Shown here: piece after piece, positions 54,788 to 63,868 of the stretch
Layout: each line of letters starts with the position of its first letter
Position numbering within the stretch: the first letter of the stretch is position 1
Assembly: GCA_947561715.1 (NCBI GenBank)
Contig: OX387197.1
Coordinates: 13,079,001-13,143,000, forward strand
Length of the DNA stretch: 64,000 nucleotides
Source: Ascidia mentula
Taxonomy: Eukaryota; Chordata; Ascidiacea; Phlebobranchia; Ascidiidae
Reading direction: 5' to 3'
Position numbers and translations under genes: made by a program
Notes under the pieces: model-generated
Told to the model about the DNA's origin: nothing
Databases searched by the model: none
The model's input: only the letters and a program-made list of their open reading frames with translations

Positions 54788-57066
54788 ATATACTGCAAAA
54801 TGGACAAGTGCTGAAAGCGCATAGTTACATACGTTGTGCAACCGCAAACGCAATACTGGAGTATCAGCGTTTTCCACTGTATAATAAAGCTTCTACTGAA
54901 AAAAAATATTTTTTATCGAAAAGTCATATACTGCAAAATGGACAAGTGCTGAAATCGCATAGTTACATACGTTGTGCAACCGCAAACGCAATACTGGAGT
55001 ATCAGCGTTTTCCACTGTATAATAAAGCTTGTACTGAAAAAAAATATTTTTTATCGAAAAGTCATATACTGCAAAATGGACAAGTGCTGAAATCGTATAG
55101 TTACATACGTTGTGCAACCGCAAACGCAATACTGGAGTATCAGCGTTTTCCACTGTATAATAAAGCTTGTACTAAAAAAAAATATTTTTTATCGAAAAGT
55201 CATATACTGCAAAATGGACAAGTGCTGAAATCGTATAGTTACATACGTTGTGCAACCGCAAACGCAATACTGGAGTATCAGCGTTTTCCACTGTATAATA
55301 AAGCTTGTACTGAAAAAAAATATTTTTTATCGAAAAGTCATATACTGCAAAATGGACAAGTGCTGAAATCGCATAGTTACATACGTTGTGCAACCGCAAA
55401 CGCAATACTGGAGTATCAGCGTTTTCCACTGTATAATAAAGCTTGTACTGAAAAAAAATATTTTTTATCGAAAAGTCATATACTGCAAAATGGACAAGTG
55501 CTGAAATCGCATAGTTACATACGTTGTGCAACCGCAAACGCAATACTGGAGTATCAGCGTTTTCCACTGTATAATAAAGCTTGTACTGAAAAAAAAATTT
55601 TTTTATCGAAAAGTCGTATGCTGCAAAATGGACAAGTGCTGAAATCTCATGGTTACATACGTTGTGCAACCGCAAACTCAGTACTGGAGTATCAGCGTTT
55701 TCCACTGTATAATAAAGCTTGTACTGAAAAAAAATATTTTTTATCGAAAAGTCGTATGCTGCAAAATGGACAAGTGCTGAAATCTCATGGTTACATACGT
55801 TGTGCAACCGCAAACTCAGTACTGGAGTATCAGCGTTTTCCACTGTATAATAAAGCTTGTACTGAAAAAAAATATTTTTTATCGAAAAGTCATATACTGC
55901 AAAATGGACAAGTGCTGAAAGCGCATAGTTACATACGTTGTGCAACCGCAAACGCAATACTGGAGTATCAGCGTTTTCCACTGTATAATAAAGCTTGTAC
56001 TGAAAAAAAATATTTTTTATCGAAAAGTCCTATACTGCAAAATGGACAAGTGCTGAAATCGCATAGTTACATACGTTGTGCAACCGCAAACGCAATACTG
56101 GAGTATCAGCGTTTTCCACTGTATAATAAAGCTTGTACTGAAAAAAAATATTTTTTATCGAAAAGTTATATACTGCAAAATGGACAAGTGCTGAAAGCGC
56201 ATAGTTACATACGTTGTGCAACCGCAAACGCAATACTGGAGTATCAGCGTTTTCCACTGTATAATAAAGCTTGTACTGAAAAAAAATATTTTTTATCGAA
56301 AAGTTATATACTGCAAAATGGACAAGTGCTGAAAGCGCATAGTTACATACGTTGTGCAACCGCAAACGCAATACTGGAGTATCAGCGTTTTCCACTGTAT
56401 AATAAAGCTTGTACTGAAAAAAAATATTTTTTATCGAAAAGTTATATACTGCAAAATGGACAAGTGCTGAAAGCGCATAGTTACATACGTTGTGCAACCG
56501 CAAACGCAATACTGGAGTATCAGCGTTTTCCACTGTATAATAAAGCTTGTACTGAAAAAAAATATTTTTTATCGAAAAGTCATATACTGCAAAATGGACA
56601 AGTGCTGAAATCGCATAGTTACATACGTTGTGCAACCGCAAACGCAATACTGGAGTATCAGCGTTTTCCACTGTATAATAAAGCTTGTACTGAAAAAAAA
56701 TATTTTTTATCGAAAAGTCGTATGCTGCAAAATGGACAAGTGCTGAAAAGCATAGTTACATACGTTGTGCAACCGCAAACTCAACACTGGAGTATCAGCG
56801 TTTTCCACTGTATAATAAAGCTTGTACTGAAAAAAAATATTTTTTATCGAAAAGTCATGTACTGCAAAATGGACAAGTGCTGAAATCGCATAGTTACATA
56901 CGTTGTGCAACCGCAAACTTAGTACTGGAGTATCAGCGTTTTCCACTGTATAATAAAGCTTGTACTGAAAAAAAATATTTTTTATCGAAAAGTCATATAC
57001 TGCAAAATGGACAAGTGCTGAAAGCGCATAGTTACATACGTTGTGCAACCGCAAACGCAATACTGA

Positions 57067-58055
57067 AGTATCAGCGTTTTCCACTGTATAATAAAGCTTG
57101 TACTGAAAAAAAATATTTTTTATCGAAAAGTCATATACTGCAAAATGGACAAGTGCTGAAATCTCATGGTTACATACGTTGTGCAACCGCAAAAGCAATA
57201 CTGAAGTATCAGCGTTTTCCACTGTATAATAAAGCTTGTACTGAAAAAAAAAATTTTTTGTCGAAAAGTCATATACTGCAAAATGGACAAGTGCTGAAAT
57301 CGCATAGTTACATACGTTGTGCAACAGCAAACTCAGTACTGGAGTATCAGCGTTTTCCACTGTATAATAAAGCTTGTAGTGAAAAAAAATATTTTTTGTC
57401 GAAAAGTCATATACTGCAAAATGGACAAGTGCTGAAAGCGCGTAGTTACATACGTTGTACAACCGCAAACTCAGTACTGGAGTATCAGCGTTTTCCACTG
57501 TATAATAAAGCTTGTACTGAAAAAAAAATATGTTTTATCGAAAAGTCATATACTGCAAAATGGACAAGTGCTGAAATCGCATAGTTACATACGTTGTGCA
57601 ACCGCAAACTCAGTACTGGAGTATCAGCATTTTCCACTGTATAATAAAGCTTGTACTGAAAAAAAAAAATTTTTATCGAAAAGTCATATACTGCAAAATG
57701 GACAAGTGCTGAAAGCGCATAGTTACATACGTTGTGCAACCGCAAACTCAGTACTGGAGTATCAGCGTTTTCCACTGTATAATAAAGCTTGTAATTAAAA
57801 AAAATATTTTTTATCGAAAAGTCATATACTGCAAAATGGACAAGTGCTGAAAGCGCATAGTTACATACGTTGTGCAACCGCAAACTCAGTACTGGAGTAT
57901 CAGAATTTTCCACTGTATAATAACCCAGTCATAAATTTAGGCACGGCCCTTGTCACTTTATGTCAAGATACGCTTGGCGTCAAGCTTGGGCGACGCATGT
58001 TCACCGTACTTAAATGTTGGATATATGTTCGGCGTATGTTCTACAATTGAACAAA
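57067..58055. repeat. Left copy of the 5,945-bp satellite-plus-transposon repeat
   Basis: From 57067, the satellite and the first 132 bp of the transposon repeat at 63012-64000 with a constant offset of 5,945 bp. The window end cuts the comparison off. Upstream the copies differ, since the left one has an extra monomer. The unit from transposon start to transposon start is 3,042 bp of element plus 2,903 bp of satellite. Confidence 0.88.
57924..57937 (+). repeat. Left terminal inverted repeat of the CACTA-like element
   Basis: CCCAGTCATAAATT pairs with the reverse complement of 60952-60965, with one mismatch at the ninth base. The AA just outside (57922-57923) is the target duplication. Confidence 0.8.
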
Positions 58056-58110
58056 TCCAAGCTTGGCCGAGCGAGCGTTCGCCGTGCGTTTACCGAACAT
58101 AATGATATTG
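57960..58110. repeat. Left subterminal repeats with AAGCTTGG and CGAAC-type words
   Basis: Related short words crowd this end: CGCTTGGCG, CAAGCTTGGGCGACG, CCAAGCTTGGCCGAGCG, GTTCGGCG, GTTCGCCG and CCGAACAT. CACTA elements usually carry clustered subterminal motifs that bind the transposase, and this cluster is in the right place. The region is noticeably more GC-rich than the rest of the element. Confidence 0.5.
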
Positions 58111-59593
58111 CCTGGCTACTTTCAAAATATGACCTCATCAAACTCGCTACTTCACCTTCTCGCACGTAACACGACTTAAATTACATAATATTTTATTGAA
58201 AGTAACAACACATAAATAAAAATGCAGTGGCAAGCGCAGTGGAAGTACGGTGTAACATGAAGTGCACTGTTCGACGAAACTATGTACTCTATGACGTGGT
58301 GGGCTTAATTGAGGATAAATTGCCGTTTCTTGTTATTCTGTCGTCACTCCGTCAACAACTCCAGGTAAAACTCGTTTCACCGCTGTGGCGATTTCTTGGT
58401 GCTTAACTGCCTGCGTCTTCCATCTTTCAATGCGTCTGCAGAACATAAAACATATGATTTAGTTAAAATTTTGGTAACATACCATCGTGTTAAGAAATTA
58501 AATATTCGACATGTCGGAATTAAATATATGAAAGTTGTGACAACGTCACAATCGGAAGGCTTTACAATGAGGCCCGCAGTGTGGCGTGTCTTGTGAGATT
58601 TCTAAAGCAATTTGACTCACCCAACAAAAATGCAAACGGAGGATGTGATTTGAATGGGATTTTTGTTTTCCTGCGTCCAACGGCCAAAACAACCCACTCC
58701 ACGAAAATTGAAGAGCCAGGTGTTTTGTCTTAAACAGCTTTACAAAATTCCGGAAGGTGCCACGAAGTTGGTCCATGTCAATCACTTGGGCAAGTTTCAT
58801 TTTGTCCTTTTGAAAAGTATCAACATATAAAATGATTGAAATGTATAACAGATGCCATTTACAGTGTAAAGCATGCAGACAAAAGCCTCAGTGCATTAGG
58901 TAAAAAGAAAGCTCACTTTAGGTTTAGTAAGTTCCACCTTTCTTGTTTTGTCGATAAGGATGCCAATCTTTTCAGACAGTTCATGCTCCTTCAATTGTGA
59001 CGTTGTTTTTTGCTGCTTGGGTGGCAATAACCTGTGGAAGTATTTGCAAACCAAAACAAGCAAATACACAAGCAAAGGTCCCCTGTCAATTAAAAAAGTA
59101 GATGAAAAATATGTGCCAGTTTTATGCATAAAAATCAACACAAGGGTTATGGACACCTTTTTTGCAAGACGGGAATCATGGGAGAAGAACTGCTTTCAGT
59201 GGATTCGCTCATTAGAATGTCCCTTTCCAGATCAGCAGATCTACATTTTCTTTTCAAACAACGGGCATGTGTGCCTGAAAAGAACAAAATGCATGAAACA
59301 AAATTGCACAATTATTTGGCACAAATACACAACTTACTCCCTTCACAAAGAATTGTGGAAGGACATGTCTGCCAAGCTGCATCGGCAGAAATTTCATACA
59401 AACAAAATTTTCCATTCTAATGTTCTGTGGAAGAAACAAATATACATGCAGATATATCATGTGGCATAAAGCAAATTAATGACAACGAAATGTCTTTTTT
59501 ATGGCAACAGAACACACTTTTTAATTTGATCATTAACTTTCAGCAGAAAATAATCACCATTCAAACCACACACTTTGTAAATTCCGACATGTT
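58111..59593 (-). other. Interior of the CACTA-like element, unassigned
   Basis: On the - strand just past the recognisable transposase (about 59500-59560) a short run reads GDYFLLKVNDQIKKCVLLP. It could be the next conserved piece of the protein. Below that I cannot place anything with confidence. The + strand has a 173-codon open frame at 58948-59469, but it lies antisense to the transposase direction, lacks recognisable motifs, and is probably accidental. A GTGAGT splice-donor-like word on the - strand near 58617 hints that the original gene may have had introns. The sequence is AT-rich and decayed. Confidence 0.4.
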
Positions 59594-60381
59594 TTAAGTT
59601 GACAAGGTGTTTGAAAAGACGACAAAAGGCAATATTGCTTTGACAGTTTTTTCGAGGGGACAATTATATGGAATTAAGAAACATGTATGGGAAGTTTGGT
59701 TTTCATAAAATGCAAATCTTGCAATTTGTTGCATAGTTTTGTAAGCCAGATTTAAAAAGAACTTTTTTTCAAACAACCCAAGTAATTTTCAAATTGAAAA
59801 CAGCCAATGTTTTCCAATGAACCATGTTTTTCATAATCATTACACAAGTGGATCAAACAATGAACATTGTAACTGACAAATGCTTTTCCATAAATATGTG
59901 AAGATTTGCTAACAAAGTCTTTCAGCATTTGGACACCTAACGAAAACTCATGTGCGTTAATGTTTGGCGACAACAAAAATCTCATAGCTGAAGAAAAATG
60001 CAGAAAATGACAATACGTTTATGGCACAGCACATTTTTATCTTTTAACAGCACCACTCCCACATACAGCATAAATAGTCTAAATTCTGTTGCTTTCCAGT
60101 GAGGCAAATCTGACAAAGGCCTCGATTTTCTGTTGAATTCAAGCGGTATAAATTCCTTATATTTTGTAAGGTTGTGGTGACGTTAACATGACGACAGTTG
60201 AAGAAAGCTTAACTTGCAATTGGCGTGGTCTACCCCACCACCAGATTAACAAACGACGCATTACACCCAAACACGCAAGATGCGTATTCACCCTTGATCT
60301 AAATTTGAGTCGCAAGTATATCAAACAGAAATACCTGACATAAAACAACTGCTGTCGTAAACCACCTGTAAATTTAGACAA
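59594..60381 (-). pseudogene. Remnant of a tnp2-like (CACTA superfamily) transposase, C-terminal half
   Basis: Four - strand blocks in changing frames follow the order of the animal tnp2-like transposases as I know them. Block 1 (60381-60157) holds THLACLGVMRRLLIWWW; in relatives this is DYMHLVCLGV, so the acidic residue before MH is replaced (VNTH). Block 2 (60170-59985) holds LEFNRKSRPL and WKATEFRLFMLYVG. Block 3 (59988-59752) holds AMRFLLSP, IYGKAFVSYNVHCLIHL and FQFENYLGCLKK. Block 4 (59776-59594) continues with TMQQIARFAFYENQ. Frame changes occur near 60165, 59985 and 59760. The first two might be unspliced intron borders, but they look like decay. The protein would cut and rejoin DNA at the element ends. 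This copy cannot, lacking its N-terminal half and an intact frame. Confidence 0.72.
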
Positions 60382-60834
60382 GGTTTCCCGCCGTCAAGTC
60401 ATTACAACAAACAACTCATTAATTACGCAGTTAGCCAAGCCTCCTAGCCTGCCCTGCCTGCTTGTTTTTCATCCAACCATGACGAAGCAGCGCCTCAGCT
60501 TCGCTTTGTAATATTCAAAAAAACATTTTAGTTAGCTCGCAAAATCAACAAATATTATGGTAAAAATCACTGACAATAATTTGCCCTCCAAAACTGCATG
60601 TGTCACAACCCCACGGCAGAACTCACCAAGAGAGGTACAACCAAACTACCTCAAAATGAAATAAAATTAACTTCATGCTTCTATGCCCACCTTATGACAA
60701 AACAATATGATATGTGTTACGCAGGTATACAAGGAAAAACTCCCGCCGCCGAAACTCACCTTCACGCACAGTATTATACTTCAAAATTACTTTGCGCAGG
60801 GGGAAATTATGCAAACTTAAGCACGGCGCACCAT
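60382..60834. other. Right part of the CACTA-like element, no gene seen
   Basis: In an intact relative this side would hold the N-terminal half of the transposase. I find no recognisable motif on either strand. An 80-codon + strand frame at 60598-60840 has no family features. Internal deletion of the 5' half of the transposase gene is the likely reason. Confidence 0.4.
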
Positions 60835-60945
60835 TCGTAAACCGAACGTATAAGTTTGGCTGACGTCCGAATAAGTGCTGATTGGCCGTGCCAAGCTTAA
60901 ACGCACTAAACCGAGCTTAAACCAAGCTAGGCCCATACTAAAGGG
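60835..60945. repeat. Right subterminal repeats of the CACTA-like element
   Basis: ACCGAACG, GTTTGGCTGACG, GGCCGTGCCAAGCTTAAACG, ACCGAGCTTAAACCAAGC and TAGGCC resemble, partly in inverted form, the words clustered at the left end (AAGCTTGGCCGAGCG, CCGAACAT). This fits the subterminal transposase-binding arrays of CACTA elements. It is inferred from position and word similarity only. Confidence 0.45.
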
Positions 60946-60951
60946 GTAGAT

Positions 60952-60965
60952 AATTTTTGACTGGG
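60952..60965 (-). repeat. Right terminal inverted repeat of the CACTA-like element
   Basis: Read on the - strand it is CCCAGTCAAAAATT. It is followed by AA (60966-60967), the second copy of the target duplication, and then the monomer resumes as AGCTTGTAATG. Confidence 0.8.
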
Positions 60966-63868
60966 AAAGCTTGTAATGAAAAAAAATATTTTTTATCGAA
61001 AAGTCGTATACTGCAAAATGGACAAGTGCTGAAATCGCATGGTTACATACGTTGTGCAACCGCAAACTCAGTACTGGAGTATCAGCGTTTTCCACTGTAT
61101 AATAAAGCTTGTACTGAAAAAAAATATTTTTTATCGAAAAGTCATATACTGCAAAACGGACAAGTGCTGAAATCGCATAGTTACATACGTTGTGCAACCG
61201 CAAACTCAGTGCTGGAGTATCAGCGTTTTCCACTGTATAATAAAGCTTGTACTGAAAAAAAATATTTTTTATCGAAAAGTCATATACTGCAAAATGGACA
61301 AGTGCTGAAAGCGCATAGTTACATACGTTGTGCAACCGCAAACTCAGTACTGGAGTATCAGCGTTTTCCACTGTATAATAAAGCTTGTAATAAAAAAAAA
61401 TATTTTTTATCGAAAAGTCATATACTGCAAAATGGACAAGTGCTGAAATCGCATAGTTACATACGTTGTGCAACCGCAAAAGCAATACTGCAGTGCCAGC
61501 GTTTTCCACTGTATAATAAAGCTTGTAGTGAAAAAAAATATTTTTTGTCGAAAAGTCATATACTGCAAAATGGACAAGTGCTGAAAGCGCATAGTTACAT
61601 ACGTTGTGCAACCGCAAACTCAGTACTGGAGTATCAGCGTTTTCCACTGTATAATAAAGCTTGTACTGAAAAAAAAATATGTTTTATCGAAAAGTCATAT
61701 ACTGCAAAACGGACAAGTGCTGAAATCGCATAGTTACATACGTTGTGCAACCGCAAACTCAGTACTGGAGTATCAGCGTTTTCCACTGTATAATAAAGCT
61801 TGTACTGAAAAAAAATATTTTTTATCGAAAAGTCATATACTGCAAAATGGACAAGTTCTGAAAGCGCATAGTTACATACGTTGTGCAACCGCAAACTCAG
61901 TACTGGGGTATCAACGTTTTCCACTGTATTATAAAGCTTGTAATAAAAAAAAATATTTTTTATCGAAAAGTCATATACTGCAAAATGGACAAGTGCTGAA
62001 ATCGCATAGTTACATACGTTGTGCAACCGCAAACTCAGTACTGGAGTATCAGCGTTTTCCACTGTATAATAAAGCTTGTACTGAAAAAAAAATATTTTTT
62101 ATCGAAAAGTCATATACTGCAAAATGGACAAGTGCTGAAATCGCATAGTTACATACGTTGTGCAACCGCAAACTCAATACTGGAGTATCAGCGTTTTCCA
62201 CTGTATAATAAAGCTTGTACTGAAAAAAAATATTTTTTATCGAAAAGTCGTATGCTGCAAAATGGACAAGTGCTGAAATCTCATGGTTACATACGTTGTG
62301 CAACCGCAAACTCAGTACTGGAGTATCAGCGTTTTCCACAGTATAATAAACCTTGTACTGAAAAAAAATATTTTTTATCGAAAAGTTATATACTGCAAAA
62401 TGGACAAGTGCTGAAAGCGCATAGTTACATACGTTGTGCAACCGCAAACGCAATACTGGAGTATCAGCGTTTTCCACTGTATAATAAAGCTTCTACTGAA
62501 AAAAAATATTTTTTATCGAAAAGTCATATACTGCAAAATGGACAAGTGCTGAAATCGCATAGTTACATACGTTGTGCAACCGCAAACGCAATACTGGAGT
62601 ATCAGCGTTTTCCACTGTATAATAAAGCTTGTACTGAAAAAAAATATTTTTTATCGAAAAGTCATATACTGCAAAATGGACAAGTGCTGAAATCGCATAG
62701 TTACATACGTTGTGCAACCGCAAACGCAATACTGGAGTATCAGCGTTTTCCACTGTATAATAAAGCTTGTACTAAAAAAAAATATTTTTTATCGAAAAGT
62801 CATATACTGCAAAATGGACAAGTGCTGAAATCGTATAGTTACATAAGTTGTGCAACCGCAAACGCAATACTGGAGTATCAGCGTTTTCCACTGTATAATA
62901 AAGCTTGTACTGAAAAAAAATATTTTTTATCGAAAAGTCATATACTGCAAAATGGACAAGTGCTGAAATCGTATAGTTACATACGTTGTGCAACCGCAAA
63001 CTTAGTACTGGAGTATCAGCGTTTTCCACTGTATAATAAAGCTTGTACTGAAAAAAAATATTTTTTATCGAAAAGTCATATACTGCAAAATGGACAAGTG
63101 CTGAAATCTCATGGTTACATACGTTGTGCAACCGCAAAAGCAATACTGAAGTATCAGCGTTTTCCACTGTATAATAAAGCTTGTACTGAAAAAAAAAATT
63201 TTTTGTCGAAAAGTCATATACTGCAAAATGGACAAGTGCTGAAATCGCATAGTTACATACGTTGTGCAACAGCAAACTCAGTACTGGAGTATCAGCGTTT
63301 TCCACTGTATAATAAAGCTTGTAGTGAAAAAAAATATTTTTTGTCGAAAAGTCATATACTGCAAAATGGACAAGTGCTGAAAGCGCGTAGTTACATACGT
63401 TGTACAACCGCAAACTCAGTACTGGAGTATCAGCGTTTTCCACTGTATAATAAAGCTTGTACTGAAAAAAAAATATGTTTTATCGAAAAGTCATATACTG
63501 CAAAATGGACAAGTGCTGAAATCGCATAGTTACATACGTTGTGCAACCGCAAACTCAGTACTGGAGTATCAGCATTTTCCACTGTATAATAAAGCTTGTA
63601 CTGAAAAAAAAAAATTTTTATCGAAAAGTCATATACTGCAAAATGGACAAGTGCTGAAAGCGCATAGTTACATACGTTGTGCAACCGCAAACTCAGTACT
63701 GGAGTATCAGCGTTTTCCACTGTATAATAAAGCTTGTAATTAAAAAAAATATTTTTTATCGAAAAGTCATATACTGCAAAATGGACAAGTGCTGAAAGCG
63801 CATAGTTACATACGTTGTGCAACCGCAAACTCAGTACTGGAGTATCAGAATTTTCCACTGTATAATAA
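60966..63868 (-). repeat. Satellite block III, 138-bp monomer, S orientation on - strand
   Basis: The array resumes in the same monomer in which the transposon sits and runs for 2,903 bp (about 21 monomers) to the next transposon copy. From 60966 to about 62.95 kb the variants follow 53367 to about 55.35 kb with offset 7,599, rising to 7,600 after an extra A near 62090. Shared private marks include GGACAAGTTCTG and the AAAGCTTCTACTG monomer (54885 and 62484). From 63012 to the end it instead follows 57067-57923. Block III is thus a patchwork of two block II segments. Confidence 0.93.

Larger units (their letters stand above)
9602..57923 (-). repeat. Satellite block II, 138-bp monomer, S orientation on - strand
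   Basis: This is the same 138-bp satellite as block I, but inverted: the + strand reads TGTACTG, an A/T run, TTATCGAAAAG, TATACTGCAAAATGGACAAG and so on. The block is 48.3 kb, about 350 monomers, and no other sequence interrupts it. The + strand of almost every monomer contains AATAAAGCTT, that is a polyadenylation hexamer joined to the HindIII site. Length changes are rare and small: a 60-bp deletion near 14105, a 6-bp deletion near 14461, two extra bases near 18579 (GCGCATATAG), a small loss near 42313 and a 2-bp loss near 56748. A-run length varies. The block holds several nested higher-order repeats, listed separately. I see no gene, RNA or other mobile element in it. Confidence 0.97.
57924..60965 (-). 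mobile_element. CACTA-like (tnp2-related) DNA transposon, decayed, 3,042 bp
   Basis: The insert is bounded by CCCAGTCATAAATT (57924-57937) and AATTTTTGACTGGG (60952-60965), an inverted repeat matching at 13 of 14 positions. AA flanks it on both sides (57922-57923 and 60966-60967). Removing the element and one AA restores the normal TATAATAAAGCTTG of the monomer. Uninterrupted paralogues of the same monomer variant exist at about 49907-49920 and 53361-53374. Inside, the - strand carries remnants of a transposase with the motifs HLACLGVMRRLL, WKATEFRLFMLYVG and SYNVHCLIHL-FENYLGCLKK. These resemble the tnp2-like transposases of CACTA/EnSpm relatives widespread in animals. A 2-3 bp target duplication and subterminal repeats fit that superfamily; the CCCAG terminus is not the textbook CACTA. 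The N-terminal transposase part is missing, so this is a non-autonomous remnant. Confidence 0.82.

Noticed and set aside
9602-57923. CRISPR-like array
   Set aside because: The repeats are contiguous 138-bp units without unique spacers, in a eukaryotic context.
58546-58800. 84-codon - strand frame with FWPLDAGKQKSHSNH as a further transposase exon
   Set aside because: The direction and a following GTGAGT fit an exon, but I could not match the residues to the family convincingly.
59124-59460. Short overlapping frames on both strands (98 and 68 codons)
   Set aside because: They overlap each other and the 173-codon frame on opposite strands, with no family features.
58948-59469. 173-codon + strand gene inside the transposon
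   Set aside because: It lies antisense to the transposase remnant, has no recognisable motif, and is of a length expected by chance in decayed AT-rich DNA.
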